NCBI RefSeq assembly: GCF_001427905.1
Contig: NZ_LMEF01000029.1
Span: forward strand, 724,437-787,216
DNA: 62,780 nt
Source: Flavobacterium sp. Root420
Lineage (GTDB): Bacteria; Bacteroidota; Bacteroidia; Flavobacteriales; Flavobacteriaceae
Direction of reading: 5' to 3'
Notes under the pieces: generated by a model
Told to the model about the DNA's origin: nothing
The model's database searches: none
Seen by the model: the letters and a program-made list of their open reading frames with translations, nothing else
In this document: piece after piece, positions 44,424 through 53,204 of the stretch
How the letters are laid out: the number at the start of each line of letters is the position of its first letter
Position numbering within the stretch: position 1 is the first letter of the stretch
Translations under genes and position numbers: made by a program

Positions 44424-46589
44424 ATGAGATTACGATTTATAGCTGCGGCTTTGTTTTCCGTATTTTTTCAAAGTTCTTTTTCACAAACAAATCCTTCGAC
44501 AGAAAAAAGAATTCAACAGTTAATTAAGAAAATGACTTTGAAGGAAAAAGTCGGCATGCTGCATGGAAATTCTAAATTTTACACGGAAGAAATAAAACAT
44601 CTCGGAATTCCGGAATGGGCCTTATCAGACGGACCACACGGAGTACGGGCAGAAATGAATCGTCACAACTGGAAATATACAGGACAAACAGATGATGCTT
44701 CGACCTGTTTTCCTCCGGGAACGGCCATGGCCGCAAGTTGGAATCTGGAATTGGCAAAACAACGCGGTATTGTTTTGGGTGAAGAAGCGCGTTTTCGTAA
44801 AAAAGATGTTTTGCTAGGGCCTGGAATCAACATTATTCGTTCTCCGCTTTGCGGACGAAATTTTGAGTATTTGAGCGAAGATCCATTTCTTATTTCGCAG
44901 CTTTCCATTAATTATATCAAGGCTTTGCAAACTCAGGATGTTGCGGCTTGTGTGAAACATTTTGTTGCTAATAATCAGGAGGAAAATCGTTTTGTTGTTG
45001 ATGTGACGATGAGCGAACGCGCTTTACGCGAAATTTATCTGCCAGGTTTTAAAGCTTCCATTGTAGATGCAGGAGTGTTGGGTGTTATGGGTGCTTACAA
45101 TAAATTCAGAGGTTCCTATTGTACCGAGAATGATTATTTAGGACGAACACTTTTACGTGATGAACTTAAATTTAAAGGTGTTTATATGTCGGACTGGGAT
45201 GCTGTTCACAGTACTGAAAAGGCGGCTTTGGCTGGTTTAGACTTAGAAATGGGAACCGAAAAAGAAAATTATAACGACTGGTATTTCGCCGATCCTTTGA
45301 TTAAGGCAGTACAGGAAGGCCATATAAAAGAAAGCCTCGTAGATGAAAAAGTGGCCAACATATTAAGAGTTATGATTAAAACGAAAGTTTTAGATCCAAA
45401 AACAAGAATAACAGGTTCTATAAATACAAAGGAACATCAACAGGCGGCCTATCGTTCTGCTGTAGAAGCGGTTGTTTTACTGAAAAACGAAAAACAAACT
45501 TTGCCGTTAAATATGAGCGCGATAAAATCAGTAGCGATTATTGGTGATAATGCAACTCGTACCCATTGCGGTGGTGGATTTAGCTCAGAAATCAAGGCTT
45601 TATATGAGGTAACACCACTTCAGGCCATAATCACTAAATACGGAAAATCGATGCAGATCAATTTCGCGCAAGGTTACGAAAAACAATCTCATGTGGTGGA
45701 AAGAAGCAGCGACGGTCAGTTAAACACTGATAAAGTAGATTGGAAATTAATCGAAGATGCAGTGGCTCAGGCCAAAAAATCGGAGGTAGCCATTGTTTTT
45801 GCAGGTCTAAACCATGATTTCGATTCCGAATCATTTGACAGAATGCACATGCGTTTGCCATACGGACAGGAAACTTTAATTCAGGAAGTCGCCAAAGCAA
45901 ACCCGAGAACAATCGTCGTAATTATTGCTGGCTCTCCACTAGAACTGGCGGGCATTGAATCACGTGTGCCTGCGGTAGTTTGGGGATGGTATGGCGGAAT
46001 GGAAGCCGGTAACGCTGTGGTTGATGTATTGAGCGGAAAAGAGTTTCCTTCCGGAAAACTGCCTTTTACAATGCCTGTTACTTTAAGCCAATCTCCGGCA
46101 CATGCTTTAGGAGCCTATCCGGGGCACGATTTAAAAGTAAATTATGAGGAAGATATTTTGGTAGGTTATCGCTGGTTTGACACCAAGGGAATTGCCCCTC
46201 AATATCCTTTTGGTTATGGCTTGTCTTATACTTCTTTTGAAATCTCGAATGTAGCGTCTGATAAAAAAACTTACGGTGTCAATGATGAAATAACAGTAAA
46301 ATTGAATATCAAAAATACAGGTAAAATGGATGGTGCAGAGGTAGTTCAATTGTACGCTGGCCAAACGAGTTCATCTGTCTTAAGACCTAAAAAAGAATTA
46401 AAAGCATTTGATAAAATATTCCTGAAACCAGGAGAGCAAAAAACAGTTGATTTAAAAGTAAAAGTAAAAGATTTGGCTTTTTACGATGAGAAGACTTCGG
46501 GCTGGAAAATTGAGCCGGGTGAATTTGTACTTTATACAGCAACATCAGCAGAGAATATTGTGAATAGTCTAACTATTATGGTACAATAA
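44424..46589 (+). CDS. GH3 beta-glucosidase/beta-xylosidase, no PA14 domain
   Basis: The 721-residue exported protein has a signal peptide 1-20 (SFSQ). The N-terminal barrel shows KVGMLHGNSKF, LSDGPHGVRAE and the nucleophile D257 in YMSDWDAVHST. The alpha/beta sandwich carries AGLNHDFDSESFDR, where the acid Glu is expected. The fibronectin-III-like domain (about 610-720, LNIKNTGKMDGAEVVQLY) ends it. It differs from the PA14-containing GH3 at 15585 and resembles beta-glucosidases more. As the only hydrolase with SusCD2 it should cleave the imported product. Confidence 0.9.
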   Translation: MRLRFIAAALFSVFFQSSFSQTNPSTEKRIQQLIKKMTLKEKVGMLHGNSKFYTEEIKHLGIPEWALSDGPHGVRAEMNRHNWKYTGQTDDASTCFPPGTAMAASWNLELAKQRGIVLGEEARFRKKDVLLGPGINIIRSPLCGRNFEYLSEDPFLISQLSINYIKALQTQDVAACVKHFVANNQEENRFVVDVTMSERALREIYLPGFKASIVDAGVLGVMGAYNKFRGSYCTENDYLGRTLLRDELKFKGVYMSDWDAVHSTEKAALAGLDLEMGTEKENYNDWYFADPLIKAVQEGHIKESLVDEKVANILRVMIKTKVLDPKTRITGSINTKEHQQAAYRSAVEAVVLLKNEKQTLPLNMSAIKSVAIIGDNATRTHCGGGFSSEIKALYEVTPLQAIITKYGKSMQINFAQGYEKQSHVVERSSDGQLNTDKVDWKLIEDAVAQAKKSEVAIVFAGLNHDFDSESFDRMHMRLPYGQETLIQEVAKANPRTIVVIIAGSPLELAGIESRVPAVVWGWYGGMEAGNAVVDVLSGKEFPSGKLPFTMPVTLSQSPAHALGAYPGHDLKVNYEEDILVGYRWFDTKGIAPQYPFGYGLSYTSFEISNVASDKKTYGVNDEITVKLNIKNTGKMDGAEVVQLYAGQTSSSVLRPKKELKAFDKIFLKPGEQKTVDLKVKVKDLAFYDEKTSGWKIEPGEFVLYTATSAENIVNSLTIMVQ

Positions 46590-46624
46590 ATTTATTTTAA
46601 AAAAAATAAGGTTTCTATTTTTTG

Positions 46625-46668
46625 CAGTAGTATAGTTTTGTGGGGAAAACTATATTACTGTTTTTTTT
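46625..46668 (+). terminator. Strong terminator between convergent genes
   Basis: The arm 46625-46639 pairs with 46646-46660 (14 of 15) over a short GTGGGG-type loop and is followed by eight T. It closes the GH3 transcript. Confidence 0.88.
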
Positions 46669-46683
46669 GCATGTACTTTGCGT

Positions 46684-46712
46684 TAAATTTAACCGCAAGG
46701 CACGCAAAGGGA
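46684..46712. repeat. Short intergenic repeat word set (CCGCAAGGCACGCAAAGGG)
   Basis: AACCGCAAGGCACGCAAAGGG near 46692-46712 resembles the GCAAAG-type intergenic repeats familiar from Flavobacterium genomes. Only one copy is present here, so repeat status is from memory. Confidence 0.35.
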
Positions 46713-46720
46713 TTACCTAA

Positions 46721-48223
46721 CTAATTTCCTCTTCTTTCCCTTAAATCTTTTTCAATCTGAATTTCCAATTTCCTGTCTATAACATAAAAACAGAGTAAAA
46801 CGGCGCTTATAATGAATATAAAGCCAGGATAGATACTTACGCACAATTTAATTCCATCTACTGCTGCCGGTACCTGATTGACTTCCTCTGCTACATAACC
46901 GTATTTAGATAAAAAAGCCGCACCCAGGGCACCGCCGATACTAATCCCTATTTTTAGTCCAAAAATCATGGCCGAAAAAACAGTAGCAGTCGCTCTTCGA
47001 TTGTTTTTCCATTCGCTGTAATCGGCTACATCAGCAATCATAGCCCATAATAACGGAATCGTTACTCCATAAATAAATCCGTGTGCCAATTGGGTCAGAA
47101 AAACCATTACAATAGCGGTTCTGCTGTAAAAATTAAAAAGCAACAAACTTATAGCGGATAAAAAAATGAAACTGATGTAAATATTTCTTTTACCAAAAGA
47201 ATCTGCGAGTGATTTCGAGAACAAAATTCCAAAAATCATAAAAAGAATTCCCCCGGCATTAAAAAGACTAAAGGCAGAAGTTGGAGCATCTTTTGGCCAC
47301 TGAAAATCAACTAATCCCATTGAAATTAATGAATTGTTCAGATCGTGAATAAATGCAGTAAAACCAATATCCTTCAAAAAAACAGTTTGCGCTACGGGAT
47401 CTAAATAATATTTAAAATAGAAAACATACATTCCGCCTTTTAAAGATAAGGTGATAAAAACAAGAATGGTAACAAGCAACATAACCAGCCAGGGACCGTT
47501 TTTAGATAAATCGATAAAATCCTGCTTAACCGAAGATTTCTGATTCTCCGCAGGTATAATTCGTTCTTTGGTAGTAAAAAAAGTAATCAATAAACAAATT
47601 ACTCCTGTAACGGCAAATAGAATCATTGTATTTTTAAAGCCAACTGCTTTATCGCCATGTCCTAAAATTAAAACCAATGGCAATAAAAGGGACTGAATTA
47701 TAAATTGAGCGATCATCACGGCTACAAAGCGATAGGAGGAAAGACTATTTCTTTCTTTCATGTCGCCAGTTAAAACACCACTTAAAGCAACATAGGGTAA
47801 ATTATTAGCAGAGTAGATGATAACCAGGAAAAAGTAAGTCAATAAGGTGTAAATTATCTTGCCATTTTCTCCAAAATCGGGAGTTAAAAAAGAAAGAACA
47901 GCACCAATTCCAAAAGGTAAAGCCGTCCATAATATCCAGGGCCTGAATTTTCCCCAGCGGGTTTGGGTACGATCAGCAATAACCCCCATAATGATATTAA
48001 AAAAAGCACCGATAAAACCTCCAATAAAAATGATGATACTTGCTGTTCCGGCAGGAATTTTATAAACATCGGTATAAAAGAAAGCTAAAAAGGTTAGCAG
48101 GGTCTGAAAAATCAAATTCGCCGCAAAATCTCCTAAACCATAACCAATTTTTTCCAGTACAGAAAGCTTTTGAGAAGTATTGCTCATCAATATACTGGTT
48201 GCTTTTTTTCTGCTTATCACCAT
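46721..48223 (-). CDS. Glycoside-pentoside-hexuronide (GPH)-type sugar:cation symporter
   Basis: The 500-residue inner-membrane protein has about 12 helices. GYGLGDFAANLIFQTLL near the N-terminus, GAFFNIIMGVIADRTQTRWGKFRPWILW (the conserved loop between helices 2 and 3) and the central DLSKNGPWLVMLLV are GPH-family marks. It imports mono- or disaccharides such as xylose, glucuronides or galactosides with Na+ or H+. The longest frame starts at 48223. The Met at 48187 (MSNTSQKLSV) gives the usual family N-terminus and is the likelier start. It is the only minus-strand gene here and faces the GH3 tail to tail. The substrate would be a product of the surrounding hydrolases. Confidence 0.9.
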   Translation of the reverse strand: MVISRKKATSILMSNTSQKLSVLEKIGYGLGDFAANLIFQTLLTFLAFFYTDVYKIPAGTASIIIFIGGFIGAFFNIIMGVIADRTQTRWGKFRPWILWTALPFGIGAVLSFLTPDFGENGKIIYTLLTYFFLVIIYSANNLPYVALSGVLTGDMKERNSLSSYRFVAVMIAQFIIQSLLLPLVLILGHGDKAVGFKNTMILFAVTGVICLLITFFTTKERIIPAENQKSSVKQDFIDLSKNGPWLVMLLVTILVFITLSLKGGMYVFYFKYYLDPVAQTVFLKDIGFTAFIHDLNNSLISMGLVDFQWPKDAPTSAFSLFNAGGILFMIFGILFSKSLADSFGKRNIYISFIFLSAISLLLFNFYSRTAIVMVFLTQLAHGFIYGVTIPLLWAMIADVADYSEWKNNRRATATVFSAMIFGLKIGISIGGALGAAFLSKYGYVAEEVNQVPAAVDGIKLCVSIYPGFIFIISAVLLCFYVIDRKLEIQIEKDLRERRGN

Positions 48224-48482
48224 CGTGTTGATTGAAATTTTTTTAGAGCGATGTTTAATTATAAAAATAACGTTTCGTTTTCATTTCATTTTAATAAAAT
48301 GTTAAACGTAAAAATAGCTTGAAAGTTGAAATAAGATTGTCAATTTTGAAGCCTTTAATAGCACATTTGAAGCATTCTTTAGTTATGGCAAATCTATTAA
48401 ATTTAAATTGCTATTTTAGCTTTTGATTTAAAAAACAACTGAAAATCAACACCATTATTCACACTTTTTTCATTTTATTTAT
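48224..48482. other. Divergent intergenic region between symporter and DUF255 gene
   Basis: About 260 bases that must carry the promoters of two divergent genes. No exact TAnnTTTG element was found on either strand. No gene or clear hairpin is seen. Confidence 0.4.
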
Positions 48483-50597
48483 ATGCGTATTCTCTATCTT
48501 TTATTAATCGTTTCCTGTTTTTTTATTGGTTGTAATAAAAAACAGCATACTGAAGAGTATCACAAATATACCAACGATTTAATTAATGAGACGAGCCCGT
48601 ATCTTTTGCAGCATGCGCACAATCCTGTTAACTGGAAAGCGTGGAATCAGGAGACACTAGACCTGGCAAAAGCAGAAAATAAACTTATTATTATTTCTGT
48701 AGGCTATTCTGCCTGCCATTGGTGTCATGTTATGGAAGAAGAAAGTTTTGAAAATGAGGCTGTAGCCAAATTAATGAACGATAATTTTATCAGTATAAAA
48801 GTAGATAGGGAAGAGCGCCCGGATATTGACCAGGTTTATATGAATGCCGTACAATTAATGACCGGCAAAGGCGGCTGGCCCTTAAACTGTATTGCACTTC
48901 CTGATGGACGTCCTATTTTTGGAGGCACTTATTTTACCAAAGAAGAATGGACAAAAGCCCTAACGGAACTTTCTGGTTTGTATAAAAACAATCCCAAAAA
49001 AGCGAATGAATATGCAGATAAATTAGTGGCAGGCATTCAGAAATCACAATTAATTTCGGTTAATAATAGTCAGGCTAATTTTAAAAGTTCAGAACTTTCT
49101 GAAGCCGTAAAACTATGGCAAGAGCAATTAGATTATAAGGAAGGCGGCTTGGTTGGGGATGCTAAATTTCCGATGCCAAACGCATTGAGTTTTCTGCTTC
49201 GCTATAGCACTCAGAATAAAGACAAAGCGATTCAAACCTATGTGGATACCACACTCAAAAAAATGGCTAATGGCGGAATTTACGATCATATTGGTGGTGG
49301 TTTCTCCAGATATTCAACTGATGTAAAGTGGCATGTTCCCCATTTTGAGAAAATGCTCTATGACAATGCGCAATTAGTGAGTTTATATGCTGATGCGTAT
49401 CTGGCTACTAAAAATGAGTTGTATAAAAAAACGGTAGTTGAAACCCTGAATTTTGTAGAAAAAGAACTTGTGGCTCCAAATGGTGCTTTTTATTCTTCCC
49501 TGGATGCTGACAGCAAAAACAAAGAAAAAAAACTGGAAGAAGGAGCGTATTATGTTTGGAAAAAAGAAGAATTACAAGCGCTTTTAAAATCTGATTTTTC
49601 TCTTTTTCAAAAGTATTTCAATAGTAATGAAAATGGTTTATGGGAAAATGGGAACTATGTTTTATTTAAAACGCAATCAGATAAAGACTTTGCGCTCCAA
49701 AACAAATTGACTTTAACAGAACTGGATGTTAAAATAAAAAACTGGAAACAAATACTTTTAACAGCAAGAAACAAAAGATCAAGACCTCATTTAGATGACA
49801 AAACCCTGACTTCATGGAACGCTTTAATGATAAGGGGCTATATTAGTGCTTATCGTGCATTTAAGAATCCACATTATAAGGAAATTGCTTTAAAAAACGC
49901 CAATTTTATTCTGGAGAACCAGCTTCAAAAAGACGGAAGTTTATACCACAGTTATAAAGACGGCAAAAGCAGTATTGTTGGTTTTTCAGAAGATTATGCT
50001 ACCGTTATAGACGCTTTTATTGCGGTGTATCAGATTACACTTGACGAAAAATGGCTCAACAAAGCGAAGCAATTAACGGATTATACCATGACTCATTTTC
50101 TGGATAAAAAATCGAACCTTTTTTATTTTACTTCTAATGCTGCAACAGGTTTAATTACCAGAAAAATGGAAATCGCTGACAATGTAATTCCGGGTTCTAA
50201 TTCTATTCTGGCTCAAAATTTATTTTTATTAGGACATTATTACTCAAATGATACGTATTCCAAAACGGCACAGCAGATGTTGAATAATGTAAAAGAAGAA
50301 GCCTTGCAGTCACCAACGGAATATTACAATTGGCTGAATTTAATGCTCAATTATACCGGCAATTATTATGAAGTTGCCATTTCAGGCAAAGATGCTTTGA
50401 CTAAAACCAGTCAGCTTCAGAGTTATTATTTGCCTAATATTCTGATTGCAGGAGCGACTAAAGAAAGTAAGTTGCCTATTTTAGAAAATCGCTTTGCAGA
50501 CGATCAGACTTATATTTATGTCTGCGTGAACAAGACTTGTAAAATGCCTGAAAAAGATGTCGCTGTAGCGGTGAATAAAATAAAAAATGGTTTATAG
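48483..50597 (+). CDS. DUF255 thioredoxin-domain lipoprotein (YyaL/SSP411-like)
   Basis: The 704-residue protein has a lipoprotein signal (FFIGC, lipidation at C17), which is unusual because many family members are cytosolic. The N-terminal thioredoxin-like DUF255 domain (about 30-190) shows NETSPYLLQHAHNPVNW, the CxxC pair C78/C81 in SACHWCHVM, and VDREERPDIDQVYM. The remainder is an (alpha/alpha)6 six-hairpin-like domain (about 215-650), with GGIYDHIGGGFSRYSTDVKWHVPHFEKMLYDNAQL. The biochemical role of the family is unsettled; N-acylglucosamine epimerase-like folds are suggested for the second half. It has its own transcript and no obvious tie to operon B. Confidence 0.88.
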   Translation: MRILYLLLIVSCFFIGCNKKQHTEEYHKYTNDLINETSPYLLQHAHNPVNWKAWNQETLDLAKAENKLIIISVGYSACHWCHVMEEESFENEAVAKLMNDNFISIKVDREERPDIDQVYMNAVQLMTGKGGWPLNCIALPDGRPIFGGTYFTKEEWTKALTELSGLYKNNPKKANEYADKLVAGIQKSQLISVNNSQANFKSSELSEAVKLWQEQLDYKEGGLVGDAKFPMPNALSFLLRYSTQNKDKAIQTYVDTTLKKMANGGIYDHIGGGFSRYSTDVKWHVPHFEKMLYDNAQLVSLYADAYLATKNELYKKTVVETLNFVEKELVAPNGAFYSSLDADSKNKEKKLEEGAYYVWKKEELQALLKSDFSLFQKYFNSNENGLWENGNYVLFKTQSDKDFALQNKLTLTELDVKIKNWKQILLTARNKRSRPHLDDKTLTSWNALMIRGYISAYRAFKNPHYKEIALKNANFILENQLQKDGSLYHSYKDGKSSIVGFSEDYATVIDAFIAVYQITLDEKWLNKAKQLTDYTMTHFLDKKSNLFYFTSNAATGLITRKMEIADNVIPGSNSILAQNLFLLGHYYSNDTYSKTAQQMLNNVKEEALQSPTEYYNWLNLMLNYTGNYYEVAISGKDALTKTSQLQSYYLPNILIAGATKESKLPILENRFADDQTYIYVCVNKTCKMPEKDVAVAVNKIKNGL

Positions 50598-50968
50598 CGA
50601 ATAGTTATAAATCAATTGCTTAGTCTAAGACTTCATCATATCCTTGTTTTTCTTTTTCAAAGTGAATTTTGAAATTAATTGGTTAAGTTCCTGTTTAAAC
50701 TTGGACGCAACCAGTTGTTTTTAATTGCTTTCATATTTTTTAACTTATAGTATCAAATGTTATTGATTTTCAAGTATTTGATATTATTTTTTTATTCTTT
50801 TAAATTTTTACGAGTTATTAAAAAAAATAGATGGAAGTCACTTTATTTTTCAAAATTCCCTTTTAAAACAATCCTCATAATATATTTAATTCATTATTTG
50901 TTTGATAAAAATATGTAGAATGTTTTTTATTGATAATTTTTTGACGATTCATAAATAAAATAATTAGA
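50598..50968. other. AT-rich region upstream of operon B
   Basis: No gene or strong hairpin is seen in these 370 bases. They separate the DUF255 gene from the operon B promoter. Confidence 0.4.
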
Positions 50969-51021
50969 CAACCGGTTGTGTATTAATTGTTTTTGCTTAT
51001 ATTTGTAGTAAATACGCTTAT
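50969..51021 (+). promoter_or_regulatory. Promoter of operon B with the same palindromic operator as operon A
   Basis: CAACCGGTTG at 50969-50978 overlaps the -33 TTG (50976-50978). A 19-base spacer leads to TATATTTG at 50998-51005. The 24 bases from the -7 box onward (50998-51021) match 4572-4595 at 22 positions. This shared block, 46 kb apart, is strong evidence that one repressor controls both hemicellulase operons. Confidence 0.78.
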
Positions 51022-51041
51022 AAAGATTTATAAAATTGTTT

Positions 51042-51086
51042 ATGCAATTACCTCATAAAGACTTTGAGTTTAGATTTAAAAATTAA
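51042..51086 (+). CDS. Possible 14-residue leader peptide
   Basis: ATG at 51042 opens MQLPHKDFEFRFKN and stops at 51084-51086. The stop overlaps the next ATG (TAATG). It starts about 30 bases after the predicted transcription start of operon B. It could be a regulatory leader peptide or chance. Confidence 0.25.
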   Translation: MQLPHKDFEFRFKN

Positions 51087-51142
51087 TGTTGGTTATAAGT
51101 GTTATTCTACAAAATTGGTTTGTAACTAAGTGTAAGTATTAG
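51086..51142 (+). CDS. Possible 18-residue second leader peptide
   Basis: MLVISVILQNWFVTKCKY is encoded from 51086 to the TAG at 51140-51142. It overlaps the preceding mini-frame by one base and ends 10 bases before the hairpin at 51153. Coding status is unproven. Confidence 0.22.
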   Translation: MLVISVILQNWFVTKCKY

Positions 51143-51152
51143 TTTTTAAATT

Positions 51153-51185
51153 AAAAGCCGAAAGCTTCATCACTTTCGGCTTTTT
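51153..51185 (+). terminator. Terminator inside the leader of operon B
   Basis: AAAAGCCGAAAG at 51153-51164 pairs perfectly with CTTTCGGCTTTT at 51173-51184 over an 8-base loop, followed by T. It lies downstream of the operon B promoter and 75 bases before the first gene, with no second promoter visible after it. It could be an attenuator or the end of a short transcript of about 170 bases. Confidence 0.8.
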
Positions 51186-51194
51186 CATTACGTT

Positions 51195-51217
51195 CGAATT
51201 ATACGATCTGTAATTCG
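51195..51217. repeat. Inverted repeat CGAATTA / TAATTCG after the leader terminator
   Basis: Seven-base perfect arms at 51195-51201 and 51211-51217 with a 9-base loop, between the leader terminator and the GH97 start. It may be an operator or RNA element, or chance. Confidence 0.35.
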
Positions 51218-51259
51218 ATTAGGATAAAAAGATAATAATAACAATGAATTAATAAAATC

Positions 51260-53197
51260 ATGAAGTTTAAAATTATTTTAGTGTTTTTTGTTCTGCTCAG
51301 TTCCTGCCATTCCTGGTCGCAGCAACTACAATTGCAATCTCCAAATAGAAAAATTGCAATGTCATTGCATGCTATGGATTCTCAAAATCAGGGAGAATGG
51401 TATTTGAAGGTATACTATCAAACCAATACTAATTTATCTGAAATAATTCCAAAAATAAGCTTGGGACTTTCAAGAAGCGATCAGGATTTTTCGGGAGAAC
51501 TTCATTTTTTAAAAGCCACAAATCCGCGAATAATAAAAGAGCATTATGGACTTCCTTTCGGCAAAAAAGCCACACGTGTAAATACAGCTAATGAAGTAAT
51601 TGTTTCCTTTGAGAATCCAAAAAAAGCAAAATTAAATCTAATTATAAGAGCTTATAATGATGGTATTGCCTTTCGATACGAATTTCCTGAGAAGCAGGGA
51701 GCTTATACTATTAATGATGAGTTGACGGCGTATGAGATACCAAAAGACCATAAGAGATGGCTGGAAAAATGGAACCCGGCAAATGAGGGTTTGTATGCCG
51801 CCACAAGTGATGATAAAATTATACAGCAGGAATGGTGCTATCCGGCACTGTTTAATGCATCAGGTCAATCGTGCTGGTATTTGCTGCACGAAGCTGATCT
51901 GGACCGTAATTACTGCGGAACAAAATTAAGCAATACAAAAGACAGTAATACTTATAAACTTACATTCCCTGATCCAAAAGATGGCAGAGGAAAGGGTGAA
52001 TCTAAACCTGCTATTTCACTTCCGTGGAAATCACCGTGGAGAGTCATTACTATGGGGAGTTTGTCTGATATTGTCGAAAGTACTTTGATTGAAGATGTAT
52101 CAACGCCAACTCGTTTTAAAACTACCGACTGGGTAAAACCGGGAAAAGTATCGTGGAATTACTGGTCCAGCAATCATGGAACCAAAGATTATAAAACCGT
52201 ATGTGAGTTTGCTGATTTAGCCGTAAAAATGAATTGGCCCTACACGCTTCTGGACTGGGAATGGGATAGTATGGCAAATGGCGGAAATTTGGAAGATGCC
52301 TTAAAATATATCCATTCTAAAGGAATAAAACCATTGATGTGGTATAATTCGGGAGGAGATCATACGTGGGTGCCTTCTACTCCAAAAGACAGGATGCTTA
52401 CGCACAAAAACAGGGTTGAAGAATTTACAAAACTTAAAAAGCTGGGTGTTGTTGGCGTTAAGGTTGATTTTTTTGAAAGCGAGAAACAGGATATGATCCA
52501 ATATTATCTTGATATTTTAGAAGATGCTGCCCAGTTTGAAATGATGGTTTATTTTCATGGCTGTATTGTACCACGGGGCTGGTCACGCACTTATCCGAAT
52601 TTAATGACATACGAAGCGGTTCGGGGAGCAGAATGGTATAATAATGGCCCTGATTTTTCAACTACAGCACCGGAACATAATACCATTTTGCCCTTTACAA
52701 GAAACGTAGTAGGAGCAATGGATTATACGCCGGTTACTTTTACGAATTCGCAATATCCGCATCATACTTCTTACGGACATGAGCTGGCGCTTTCCGTAAT
52801 TTTTGAATCTCCTTTGCAACATTTAGCCGACAGGCCGGAAGGATATTATGAACTGCCTGAAGAAGCTAAAACCTTTTTAAAAGAAGTACCTACAGCGTGG
52901 GACGACACAAAGCTTATTGACGGTTATCCGGGTCAGGAAGTTATAATGGCTCGTCGAAAAGGAAATGCTTGGTATGTTGGAGGAATTAGTGCTTCTGAAA
53001 ACAAAGAAACAACAAAGAAACTCCACTTCTCATTTTTAAAAGAAGGAGTTAATTATCGTGCCGTCTTAATTGCTGATGGCGATCATGATAAGACTTTTGC
53101 TTCACAAGTGATAGAAGTCGATAAAAATTCAACTATCGATATTAAAGTCCTTCGCAGAGGAGGTTTTGCTATTTCATTAACTCCAATAGATAAATAA
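51260..53197 (+). CDS. GH97 glycosidase 2, retaining type
   Basis: The 645-residue protein has a signal peptide (about 1-21, SWSQQ) containing SSCHSW, so a lipoprotein is possible but the cysteine is not in a perfect lipobox. The beta-super-sandwich (22-285) is followed by the TIM barrel (about 290-560). GVVGVKVDFFESEKQD places D403 at the retaining-nucleophile position, and FHGCIVPRGWSRTYPN matches its paralogue at 18229. The C-terminal beta domain ends ISLTPIDK. Likely alpha-galactosidase or beta-L-arabinopyranosidase. It heads operon B and differs enough from the first GH97 to act on another linkage. Confidence 0.88.
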   Translation: MKFKIILVFFVLLSSCHSWSQQLQLQSPNRKIAMSLHAMDSQNQGEWYLKVYYQTNTNLSEIIPKISLGLSRSDQDFSGELHFLKATNPRIIKEHYGLPFGKKATRVNTANEVIVSFENPKKAKLNLIIRAYNDGIAFRYEFPEKQGAYTINDELTAYEIPKDHKRWLEKWNPANEGLYAATSDDKIIQQEWCYPALFNASGQSCWYLLHEADLDRNYCGTKLSNTKDSNTYKLTFPDPKDGRGKGESKPAISLPWKSPWRVITMGSLSDIVESTLIEDVSTPTRFKTTDWVKPGKVSWNYWSSNHGTKDYKTVCEFADLAVKMNWPYTLLDWEWDSMANGGNLEDALKYIHSKGIKPLMWYNSGGDHTWVPSTPKDRMLTHKNRVEEFTKLKKLGVVGVKVDFFESEKQDMIQYYLDILEDAAQFEMMVYFHGCIVPRGWSRTYPNLMTYEAVRGAEWYNNGPDFSTTAPEHNTILPFTRNVVGAMDYTPVTFTNSQYPHHTSYGHELALSVIFESPLQHLADRPEGYYELPEEAKTFLKEVPTAWDDTKLIDGYPGQEVIMARRKGNAWYVGGISASENKETTKKLHFSFLKEGVNYRAVLIADGDHDKTFASQVIEVDKNSTIDIKVLRRGGFAISLTPIDK

Positions 53198-53204
53198 CCT
53201 AGTT

